Below are positions 1 through 5,481 of a stretch of 6,529 bases of DNA, one piece after another. The notes below the pieces were generated by a model that was not told the DNA's origin, made no database searches, and saw nothing but the letters and a program-made list of their open reading frames with translations. The number at the start of each line of letters is the position of its first letter. Within the stretch, counting starts at the first letter, position 1. Source of the stretch: Coriobacteriaceae bacterium. GTDB lineage: Bacteria; Actinomycetota; Coriobacteriia; Anaerosomatales; D1FN1-002. The translations under genes and the position numbers were made by a program. The DNA lies in assembly GCA_013824215.1 (NCBI GenBank), contig PNNM01000062.1, positions 1 through 6,529 of the forward strand, read 5' to 3'.

Positions 1-866
1 AGGATGACCTTCGGGCTGACGCCGAATGCGGTCGCCGCCTCGGCGATCATCTCGGCCGCCGAGCGCACCTTGCCGGTGTGATCCGGCGCGCGGTGCGTGT
101 CCAGTATCCCCGGCTGCTGCTCGAGGAACTCCTGGATCCCGGCGGTCGTCATCGAGTCCGCGGCGCGGAAATTGGCGTCGGTGATGACATTCTCCGGGTC
201 GAACGCGCCCGAGGGCTCGCCGCCGCTGGTCGGCGCCGGGGAACGCATCAGCTCGACGAGATCCCGGCCGAGCGCAGCCGCCCGCGCCTCCTGGGCCTCC
301 ATGTCCCGCTCGATCGCCTCGCGGCGGGCGTCGGCGTCCAGCTGTAGCTCGGCCAGGTGCTCCGCGCGACCGTTGAGCGTCGCGTACAGGTACTCGCGCT
401 CCGAGCGCGTCTTTCGCACGTCGGTCATGAGACGGGCGTCTCGAAGCGCGACCGCCTGGAGGTACGACGCGCGATCCATCAGGTCGCGGATCGAGCGTGC
501 CTCGAGAACGATGCGCAGCATGCTCATCCGCTCGCCGCGATAGAGCTGGACCGCCCGCCTGCGCAGGTCGTACTTCGCCTGCTCGAGCTCGAGGTCGAGC
601 TGGGCCACATCGCTCTCGACCTGCGCTATCTCGGCACGCGTCCGCCCGATGTCACGCCCGAGCACGATGTACTCGGCGATCATGACCTGCACGCTCGCCC
701 GGCTCCGGTCGAGCTCGGCGAGCGCCGCGGCCCGCTCGGCCTTCTTGGCTTCCACGGCCGAGGTGGCGGGTGAGGCGGGAGCAGCGGTCGCGCGCACGGG
801 CACGACGACGCTCAGAGCGAGCGTCAGGGCGACGCACGCCCCTGCTGTGATGGCACGACGGGACAT
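1..866 (-). CDS. Secreted PcsB-like coiled-coil cell-envelope protein, C-terminus cut by window edge
   Basis: Open from an ATG at 866 to the left edge, giving 288 full codons plus a partial Leu codon. Residues 1-29 form a signal peptide with a basic start (MSRR), a hydrophobic core and an Ala-rich cleavage zone (ATAAPA). Residues about 38-105 are heptad-like coiled coil. The stretch 104-150, with 'AVQLYRGERMSMLRIVLEA' and 'LMDRASYLQAVALRDARL', matches the N-terminal coiled-coil domain of PcsB and of NlpC/P60 peptidoglycan hydrolases. A second coiled coil follows at about 150-207, then a Pro/Gly linker (209-220). From residue 222 a different module begins ('FDPENVITDANF' ... 'MTTAGIQEFL' ... 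'AFGVSPKVIL'). I recognise it from secreted actinobacterial proteins, where it resembles the start of a lysozyme-like helical domain. Any catalytic Glu would lie beyond the window, so enzymatic activity cannot be judged. There is no Shine-Dalgarno; the start is supported by the signal peptide and by a -10 box six bases upstream. The role in cell-wall turnover is inferred. Confidence 0.85.
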   Translation of the reverse strand, partial: MSRRAITAGACVALTLALSVVVPVRATAAPASPATSAVEAKKAERAAALAELDRSRASVQVMIAEYIVLGRDIGRTRAEIAQVESDVAQLDLELEQAKYDLRRRAVQLYRGERMSMLRIVLEARSIRDLMDRASYLQAVALRDARLMTDVRKTRSEREYLYATLNGRAEHLAELQLDADARREAIERDMEAQEARAAALGRDLVELMRSPAPTSGGEPSGAFDPENVITDANFRAADSMTTAGIQEFLEQQPGILDTHRAPDHTGKVRSAAEMIAEAATAFGVSPKVI

Positions 867-872
867 GACGCC

Positions 873-878
873 ATTCTA
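873..878 (-). promoter_or_regulatory. -10 box TAGAAT of a probable leaderless promoter
   Basis: On the minus strand TAGAAT ends six bases before the ATG at 866, which would place the transcription start at or next to the A of the start codon. No Shine-Dalgarno lies between. This TANNNT-to-ATG spacing is characteristic of leaderless actinobacterial genes. I see no good -35 element 16-18 bases further upstream; the sequence there is plain GC-rich. Confidence 0.5.
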
Positions 879-925
879 TTCGTTCGCGGCCCCGGACGCG
901 GCGGTGGCTCGGCCGACGCCGCAGG

Positions 926-2083
926 CTACGGGCCCTGTGCCCCGACGAGCACGCCGAGGGGCTCCAAGGATGCCCGGATGGCCTGCTCCGAGGTCTGCGA
1001 GTCGCAGAACTCCACTTCGAGACGCCGCTCGGCAGGCACCACGGCCGCACGGATCACCTGCACGCTCTCCAAGGCCGCGAAGATGCCTTCCGCGTCCGCT
1101 CCTTCGGCCAAGGCTATCGACGCCTTGGTGCATGCGTCGCCCTGCCCGAACTCCCGCGTCAACCGGCCGCCCAGGTCCTGCGTGCTGCGTGTGGTGGACA
1201 TGGACACCGCCACGAGCCCCAGGATCGCGAGCACGACGAACCCGATGATCAGCGCCGGCTTGCCCGTCTTGCGCTGGGTCGCCGCATCCGGCTCGGCCTC
1301 GCCGACCGCCGGCTCTGCATCCGCGACCTCCTCGGCGAGCGCCGCTCCCTCGGCGCGTCCCTTCCTGATCCTCCGCGAGGCGGCGGTCAGGACCACGACC
1401 GCGATCGCGGCGGCCACGACACCCAGCAGCACCGGGACCGCACCCGCGTCGGCGTCGCTCGCGCCGCTCGTGGGGGCCACAGGAGCCGGAGCGGTGAAGG
1501 TGAACGCCAACGTCACGGGCTTTCCGGCGCGCACATCCCGGAAGGTGCGGCTGTAGAACGCATAACCCTCCGGTCCCGGCCCGAGTTTCGCGCCCTCGGC
1601 GGGCTTCACGATCTCGGCGGCTCGGGGGACGCGGACGTCCACGGTCACCTCGGGCACGTCGGCGACGGGCGTCCACGACAGCCGAGCCGAATACGCGGAG
1701 CCGTCGAACGCGTACGAGCCTGGAACCAGCACCTCGACCTGGCCTATCCGCGCCTTCGTCAGCGTGAACGCGTAGACGTCCGAAGCGCCGACGGTGCGCG
1801 TCGCGGTCTGGACCGCGGGGTCCTGCGCCGGCGGGCCGCCGAGGATCTCCCCCGACCACGAAAGCTCGGACCCCTTGGGCACGGGCAACTCGACCTGCGC
1901 GGGGAGCGCGACGGAGTCGGGCAGGGTGCCCGAGACGATCAGTATCTGGGTGCCGCCCTCATCGTGGAGCGAGAGCGACACCGACTCCCAGGCGACGGGA
2001 GCGGCGAGGGCGGGAACGGCGCCGATCGACAGGAACGCGAGAACGGCGAGCAGCGCGATGAACGAGCGAGCGGGACGTGGCAT
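926..2083 (-). CDS. Two-TM membrane protein: exported beta-rich domain, acidic loop, ferredoxin-like (HMA-like) C-terminal domain; function unknown
   Basis: 385 residues, ATG at 2083, TAG stop at 926-928. The start is fixed by a GGAGG (2091-2095) with a 7-base spacer and by a signal peptide directly after it (residues 1-28, cleavage near 'VPALAA'). Residues about 29-198 alternate hydrophobic and polar positions as in an exported beta-sandwich; I recognise no family. TM1 is about 214-235, followed by basic RRIRKGR, so the next segment is probably cytoplasmic. Residues 245-268 form an acidic Ala/Glu loop. TM2 is about 277-295. The C-terminal part (about 316-382) reads as beta-alpha-beta-beta-alpha-beta, the order found in heavy-metal-associated (HMA) domains, but the CXXC metal motif is missing. 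Only Cys318 and Cys360 are present, and by topology this domain lies outside. The gene follows the small Cys protein by 56 bases and appears to be last in the guaB3-guaA transcript. The gene is certain; the fold of the C-terminus is inferred and the function is unknown. Confidence 0.88.
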   Translation of the reverse strand: MPRPARSFIALLAVLAFLSIGAVPALAAPVAWESVSLSLHDEGGTQILIVSGTLPDSVALPAQVELPVPKGSELSWSGEILGGPPAQDPAVQTATRTVGASDVYAFTLTKARIGQVEVLVPGSYAFDGSAYSARLSWTPVADVPEVTVDVRVPRAAEIVKPAEGAKLGPGPEGYAFYSRTFRDVRAGKPVTLAFTFTAPAPVAPTSGASDADAGAVPVLLGVVAAAIAVVVLTAASRRIRKGRAEGAALAEEVADAEPAVGEAEPDAATQRKTGKPALIIGFVVLAILGLVAVSMSTTRSTQDLGGRLTREFGQGDACTKASIALAEGADAEGIFAALESVQVIRAAVVPAERRLEVEFCDSQTSEQAIRASLEPLGVLVGAQGP

Positions 2084-2090
2084 CGACGGA

Positions 2091-2095
2091 CCTCC
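2091..2095 (-). promoter_or_regulatory. Ribosome-binding site GGAGG of the two-TM membrane protein
   Basis: A perfect GGAGG on the minus strand, 7 bases from the ATG at 2083. It decides the start of this gene, because the reading frame remains open for well over 100 codons further upstream, through the neighbouring small gene. Confidence 0.85.
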
Positions 2096-2139
2096 ACTGA
2101 CGCGGCCGTGCGGGACGGGGTTTTCGATCGCGCCCGGTG

Positions 2140-2421
2140 TCAGATCCTCAGCGGCAGGTGCGGCTCGACGAGCGCGATGTGGCCCGGCCCTCTCCTCAAG
2201 GGCTCGACCTCGGATGTGCGCGCCGGGGTCTGATGCGCCGCCGAGGCGACCGGCTCGGCATGAGCGACACGCGTCTCGGCGTCCGACCGCCTCTCGGCGG
2301 CACCCAGCCGCGCGCAGTGCCCGCCTCCGCAGGCCACATCCAGGCATGCGGCAGCGAACGGAGCGAGCATGAGCGCCACCGCGAGCAGTATCGGTGCATA
2401 GATGCGGATGTCTCGGAACAT
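2140..2421 (-). CDS. Small exported or membrane-anchored cysteine protein, 93 aa, unknown function
   Basis: ATG at 2421, TGA at 2140-2142, with an AGGAGA ribosome-binding site (2427-2432) five bases upstream. Residues 8-25 are strongly hydrophobic ('YAPILLAVALMLAPFAAA') after a short charged start, so it is a signal peptide or a single membrane segment. Immediately after come three evenly spaced cysteines, Cys26, Cys31 and Cys36 (C-x4-C-x4-C), with His35 beside the last. The remaining 57 residues are polar, His/Glu/Arg-rich and look disordered. Cys26 could be a lipidated cysteine, but Ala at -3 makes a poor lipobox. The cysteine cluster could bind a metal or form disulfides; this is inference. 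Small signal-plus-Cys/His proteins of this appearance (for example the DUF2946 type) occur near copper genes, but I cannot show homology. It lies 36 bases after guaA and 56 before the two-TM protein, probably in the same transcript. The ribosome-binding site and hydrophobic start make it a likely real gene. Confidence 0.68.
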   Translation of the reverse strand: MFRDIRIYAPILLAVALMLAPFAAACLDVACGGGHCARLGAAERRSDAETRVAHAEPVASAAHQTPARTSEVEPLRRGPGHIALVEPHLPLRI

Positions 2422-2426
2422 CGGCG

Positions 2427-2432
2427 TCTCCT
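2427..2432 (-). promoter_or_regulatory. Ribosome-binding site AGGAGA of the small cysteine protein
   Basis: AGGAGA on the minus strand with a 5-base spacer to the ATG at 2421. This is the main evidence that the short reading frame is translated, as it lies in the 36-base gap after the guaA stop codon. Confidence 0.7.
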
Positions 2433-2457
2433 GTGCAAGCCGCGTGCCGTCGCAGCC

Positions 2458-4005
2458 CTACTCCCACTCGATGGTACCGGGCGGCTTGCTCGTGATGTCG
2501 TAGGCGACCCGGTTGATGCCTGGCACCTCGTTGATGATGCGGTTGCTCATCTTGGCGAGCAGGTCGTGCGGCAGGCGCGCCCAGTCGGCCGTCATGGCGT
2601 CGGCCGAGGCCACCGCGCGGATGATGATCGGGTGCCCGTAGGTCCGCTCGTCGCCCATGACGCCGACGCTGCGGATATCGGGCAGGACGGCGAAGTACTG
2701 CCAGACCTCGCGGTTCTCATCCCAGCGGCCGATCTCCTCGCGCACGATCGCGTCGGCGAGGCGAAGGGTGTCGAGTTTCTCGGCGGTGATTCCCCCGATG
2801 ATGCGGACCGCCAAGCCAGGCCCGGGGAACGGCTGCCGGTGCACGATCTCGTCGGGCAGGCCGAGCTCCGCGCCGACCTCGCGCACCTCGTCCTTGAACA
2901 GCGAGCGCAGCGGCTCGATCAGGTCGAAGTGCACGCCTTCCGGGAACGGGATGAGGTTATGGTGGCTCTTGATCTTGGCCGCCTTGCCGGGGCCCGACTC
3001 GATGACGTCGGGGTAGAGCGTCCCCTGCGCGAGGAAGCGCACCCCCTCGAGCTTGGTCGCCTCCTCGAAGAACACGCGCCAGAACTCCTCGCCGATGATG
3101 CGGCGCTTCTCCTCGGGATCGGTCACGCCTGCGAGCAGGCCCAGGTAACGCGCTTCTGCCTGCACGTGCACGAGGTCGACGTGGAAGTTGTCGCGGAACA
3201 CGTGCGCGACCTGCTCGGCCTCGTCGAGGCGCAGCATCCCGTGGTCGACGAAAACGCAGGTCAGCTGGTCGCCGATGGCGCGATGCAGGAGCGCGGCCAC
3301 CACGGAGCTGTCCACACCGCCGGACAGGCCGCAGATGACGCGCGCGTCGCCGACCTTGGCGCGCACGGACTCGGTGACCTCGTCGATGATGTTGACCATC
3401 GTCCAGGTCGGCGCGATGTCGGCCACGTCGTGAAGGAAGCGCCTGAGCATCTCCTGGCCGTGCGGCGTATGCGCCACCTCGGGATGGAACTGCGTCGCGT
3501 AGAGGCGGCGCTTTGGGTCCTCCATCGCGGCGATCGCGGTGGTACCCGTGTGCGCGGTGGCGCGAAAGCCCTTCGGCACCGTGCCCACAGAGTCGCGATG
3601 GCTCATCCAGACCTGCTGGGTGACCGGCAGGCCGTCGAAGATCGCCGAGTCGGGAGCGTCGACGGTCAGCTCGGCGAAGCCGTACTCGCCGACGTCGGTG
3701 CGCGGCACCGCCCCGCCCAGATCGAGCGCCATGAGCTGCATGCCGTAGCACAGGCCGAGGATCGGGACGCCCAGCTCGTAGATCTCCGGGTCCATGCCCG
3801 GCGCGTCCTCCGCGTAGACCGATGCCGGGCCGCCGGAGAGGATGAGCGCCGCCGGGTCGCGGCGCCGCAGCTCCTCAGGCGCGATGTCGCACGGCACGAT
3901 CTCCGAGTAGACCTTGCACTCGCGCACGCGGCGCGCGATCAACTGCGCGTACTGCGCGCCGAAGTCGACGACGAAGACGGGACGCTGGTCGTGCAGGAGC
4001 GACAC
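2458..4005 (-). CDS. guaA: GMP synthase (glutamine-hydrolysing), GuaA
   Basis: Cytoplasmic enzyme that converts XMP to GMP using ATP and ammonia from glutamine, the last step of guanylate synthesis. It has 515 residues, normal full length. Residues 8-195 form the class I glutamine amidotransferase: nucleophile Cys86 in 'GLCYGMQ', with His174 and Glu176 in 'FHPEV'. Residues about 205-395 form the ATP-pyrophosphatase domain with P-loop 'SGGVDSS' at 228-234 and 'KSHHNL' at 346-351. The dimerisation and XMP-binding domain is about 396-515, with 'PFPGPGLA' at 392-399 and the family-typical end 'PPGTIEWE'. All key residues are present. The start is GTG at 4003-4005, the only possible one, because the codon directly before it in the same frame is the TAA that ends guaB3. 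There is only a weak purine-rich GGGATGGG seven bases upstream, so translation probably depends on coupling to guaB3. The stop is TAG at 2458-2460. Confidence 0.98.
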   Translation of the reverse strand: MSLLHDQRPVFVVDFGAQYAQLIARRVRECKVYSEIVPCDIAPEELRRRDPAALILSGGPASVYAEDAPGMDPEIYELGVPILGLCYGMQLMALDLGGAVPRTDVGEYGFAELTVDAPDSAIFDGLPVTQQVWMSHRDSVGTVPKGFRATAHTGTTAIAAMEDPKRRLYATQFHPEVAHTPHGQEMLRRFLHDVADIAPTWTMVNIIDEVTESVRAKVGDARVICGLSGGVDSSVVAALLHRAIGDQLTCVFVDHGMLRLDEAEQVAHVFRDNFHVDLVHVQAEARYLGLLAGVTDPEEKRRIIGEEFWRVFFEEATKLEGVRFLAQGTLYPDVIESGPGKAAKIKSHHNLIPFPEGVHFDLIEPLRSLFKDEVREVGAELGLPDEIVHRQPFPGPGLAVRIIGGITAEKLDTLRLADAIVREEIGRWDENREVWQYFAVLPDIRSVGVMGDERTYGHPIIIRAVASADAMTADWARLPHDLLAKMSNRIINEVPGINRVAYDITSKPPGTIEWE

Positions 4006-5178
4006 TTAGGTGCCCATCCCCACACGCTGCTCGCGCTGGAGCGTCTTGCCCTCGCTCTGCATCGACGGCGCGACCATGACCTCGGCCTTCTGGAACGCCT
4101 TGAGGTTCTCGTAACCGCACGTGGACATCGAGGTGCGCAGGCCGCCGCACAGGTTCAGCGTGCCGTCGTTCTCGTGCGCCGGGCCGGTGAGGATGTCGGC
4201 GAGCGTGCCTTTGACGCCGGCGCGCACGCGGGTGCCCCGCGGCAGCTCCGGGTGGAAGGTCGCCATGCCCCAGTGGTAGCCGCGGCCGGGCGCCTCTTGC
4301 GCCGAGGCGAGCGGCGAGCCGATCATGACCGCGTCCGCGCCCACCGCGATGGCCTTGGCCAGGTCGCCGCCTGTGCGCATGCCGCCGTCGGCGATGACGT
4401 GGCAGTACGTGCCGGTCTCGTCGAGGTGACGCATCCGGGCCGCGGCGGCGTCGGCGATGGCGGTGCCCTGCGGCACGCCGATGCCGAGCACGCGACGCGA
4501 GGTGCAAGCGTGGCCGGGACCGACGCCCACGAGCACGCCGACAGCGCCGGTGCGCATGAGGTGCAGCGCGCCCTGGTAGCTGCAGCAGCCGCCGATGATG
4601 CACGGGATGTCGAGGTCGCGCACGAAGGCATTCAGGTCGAGCGGCTTGTCATAGCTGGAAACATGCTCCGCCGAGACGACCGTGCCCTGGATGATGAGGA
4701 TGTCGAGTCCGCCTGACAGGGCGGCCTCGATGTAGCGAGGGGCGTTCTGCGGGGTCAGCGAAGCGGCCGCGAGGACGCCGCCCGCCTTGATCTCCTTCAC
4801 GCGCTGCGTGACGAGTTCGGCCTTCACCGGCTCGGCGTAGATCTCCTGCAGCTTGCGGGTGGCCTCTTCCGCGCCGAACGACGCGATGGCGTCCAGCTGC
4901 GGCGCCGGGTCCTCGTAGCGCGTCTGGATGCCCTCGAGGTTGAGCACGGCCAGACCGCCGAGCCCGCCCATCGTCACAGCGAAAGCGGGATCGACGACGC
5001 CGTCCATGGCCGAGGCCAGGACCGGCAGCGGGAACGCGTACTCCTTGCCGCGGAACTCCCAGCGCCAGGTGATGTCGATGTCGCGCGGGTCGCGCGTGCG
5101 GCGCGAGGGCACGATGGCGATGTCGTCGAACCCGTAGGCCCGACGGCCGTTCTTGCCGCGCCCGATCTCGATCTCCAT
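4006..5178 (-). CDS. guaB3: GuaB3-family IMP dehydrogenase (no CBS domains)
   Basis: 390-residue (beta/alpha)8-barrel of the IMP dehydrogenase/GMP reductase superfamily. IMP dehydrogenase oxidises IMP to XMP with NAD+, the step before GuaA. The N-terminus 'YGFDDIAIVPSRRTRD' is typical of the GuaB3 branch of actinobacteria and cyanobacteria. Catalytic Cys225 sits in 'GVGPGHACTSR'; the phosphate-binding 'DGGMRTGGD' is at 264-272, 'VMIGSPLASAQEAPG' at 284-298, and 'GGLRTSMSTCGY' at 345-356. The barrel is continuous where canonical GuaB carries its Bateman (CBS) insertion, so regulation by purine nucleotides through CBS domains is not expected. The start is ATG 5178, preceded by GGGAGG with a short 4-base spacer. 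An in-frame ATG at 5190 (four residues longer, behind AGGGAAG) is a real alternative. The stop TAA (4006-4008) abuts the guaA start. The family was long annotated only as 'IMPDH-related', but a cyanobacterial GuaB3 has been reported to be active. The intact cysteine and the guaA neighbour favour activity here. Confidence 0.93.
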   Translation of the reverse strand: MEIEIGRGKNGRRAYGFDDIAIVPSRRTRDPRDIDITWRWEFRGKEYAFPLPVLASAMDGVVDPAFAVTMGGLGGLAVLNLEGIQTRYEDPAPQLDAIASFGAEEATRKLQEIYAEPVKAELVTQRVKEIKAGGVLAAASLTPQNAPRYIEAALSGGLDILIIQGTVVSAEHVSSYDKPLDLNAFVRDLDIPCIIGGCCSYQGALHLMRTGAVGVLVGVGPGHACTSRRVLGIGVPQGTAIADAAAARMRHLDETGTYCHVIADGGMRTGGDLAKAIAVGADAVMIGSPLASAQEAPGRGYHWGMATFHPELPRGTRVRAGVKGTLADILTGPAHENDGTLNLCGGLRTSMSTCGYENLKAFQKAEVMVAPSMQSEGKTLQREQRVGMGT

Positions 5179-5229
5179 GCCGCCTCCCATGTCGTCTTCC
5201 CTGTCCGTCTTCTCTACCCCTATGCGCGA

Positions 5230-5280
5230 AGACCAGGTCCATCGCATCGCCCGAGGTGGCGGGCGTGCGGTGCCTGGTCT
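5230..5280 (-). promoter_or_regulatory. Nested stem-loop in the guaB3 5' leader
   Basis: In the minus-strand RNA an outer perfect 8-bp stem pairs AGACCAGG (5280-5273) with CCUGGUCU (5237-5230). Inside it a second stem of 10 bp, CGCACGCCCG (5269-5260) with CGGGCG and UGCG (5253-5248, 5246-5243), is interrupted by one bulged base at 5247 and closes on the hexaloop CCACCU (5259-5254). It lies about 40-90 bases upstream of the guaB3 start. It does not match the conserved core of the purine riboswitch. A regulatory role for the guanylate operon is inference. Confidence 0.45.
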
Positions 5281-5311
5281 GACGGATGCTGCGATGTGAC
5301 TGCGCACCAAC

Positions 5312-5327
5312 CCGGGACTACGCCCGG
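5312..5327 (-). other. Small hairpin early in the guaB3 leader
   Basis: CCGGG (5327-5323) and CCCGG (5316-5312) on the minus strand can pair around a 6-base loop, with a possible extra U-G pair at the base. It is not followed by a U-tract, so it is not a terminator. At this GC content it may be chance. Confidence 0.25.
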
Positions 5328-5348
5328 AGGCCGTTCTCGGTGACGCCT

Positions 5349-5377
5349 ATTCTAGCCGCAACGCACGGCTCTGTGGG
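5349..5377 (-). promoter_or_regulatory. Putative promoter of the guaB3-guaA operon
   Basis: The -10 box TAGAAT is at 5354-5349 on the minus strand. A weak -35 candidate CCCACA (5377-5372), sharing only the ACA with TTGACA, lies 17 bases upstream. The predicted start near 5342 gives a 5' leader of about 150-165 bases, long enough for post-transcriptional control. The same TAGAAT hexamer precedes the leftmost gene at 878-873. Confidence 0.45.
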
Positions 5378-5409
5378 CACCGATTTCCGGCGCCGGCAAC
5401 GTGTCGCGG

Positions 5410-5439
5410 TTCGGCTCTCTCCCGTATCCGTGATAGACT
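5410..5439 (+). promoter_or_regulatory. Putative extended -10 promoter of the amidase gene
   Basis: TGATAGACT at 5431-5439 fits the extended -10 pattern TGnTANNNT. The best -35 candidate is TTCGGC (5410-5415), which is weak and 18 bases away. The transcription start would fall near 5446, leaving a leader of about 36 bases that carries the palindrome and ribosome-binding site. Confidence 0.4.
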
Positions 5440-5444
5440 CGGCC

Positions 5445-5458
5445 CTGCTCCCGAGCAG
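5445..5458 (+). repeat. 14-base palindrome at the predicted amidase transcription start
   Basis: CTGCTC and GAGCAG are perfect reverse complements separated by CC. The element starts about six bases after the -10 box, so it could act as an operator or a small hairpin at the 5' end of the mRNA. No known regulator site is recognised. Confidence 0.4.
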
Positions 5459-5465
5459 TGATCCT

Positions 5466-5471
5466 GGGAGG
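5466..5471 (+). promoter_or_regulatory. Ribosome-binding site GGGAGG of the amidase gene
   Basis: A strong GGGAGG, 10 bases before the ATG at 5482. The spacing is slightly long. The signal peptide beginning just after this ATG supports the start. Confidence 0.7.
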
Positions 5472-5481
5472 TCGCAGCAGC

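Larger units (their letters stand above)
5191..5481. other. Divergent intergenic regulatory region
   Basis: About 290 bases between guaB3 (minus) and the amidase gene (plus), with no gene-like reading frame. It holds a minus-strand promoter and a structured leader for guaB3, and a plus-strand promoter with a palindrome and ribosome-binding site for the amidase. These parts are listed separately. Confidence 0.75.

Noticed and set aside
78..773. Plus-strand open frames of 89-148 codons opposite the coiled-coil gene
   Set aside because: Shadows of the minus-strand gene, whose signal peptide and PcsB-like pattern are clear.
804..866. Lipobox or strict Tat signal in the coiled-coil protein
   Set aside because: Cys11 precedes the hydrophobic core rather than following it, and 'SRRAIT' is only a partial match to the twin-arginine motif, so a Sec-type signal peptide is the safer call.
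898..922. GCGGCG/CGCCGC hairpin just after the stop of the two-TM gene, as a terminator
   Set aside because: Six-base stem with a 13-base loop but no U-tract after it on the minus strand. The downstream sequence is GC-rich, so intrinsic termination is not supported.
876..1859. 327-codon minus-strand frame inside the two-TM protein gene
   Set aside because: It overlaps the real gene in another frame and is a low-complexity Arg/Gly-rich translation without a start signal.
2137..4716. 859-codon open frame on the plus strand across guaA and part of guaB3
   Set aside because: Antisense shadow of two certain genes. In GC-rich coding DNA the opposite strand often lacks stops. The protein is rich in Arg, His, Asp and Val with no domain, and has no ribosome-binding site.
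5191..5342. Purine (guanine or xanthine) riboswitch in the guaB3 leader
   Set aside because: The stem-loop present does not show the conserved purine riboswitch junction or paired loop sequences. Only an unclassified structure can be claimed.
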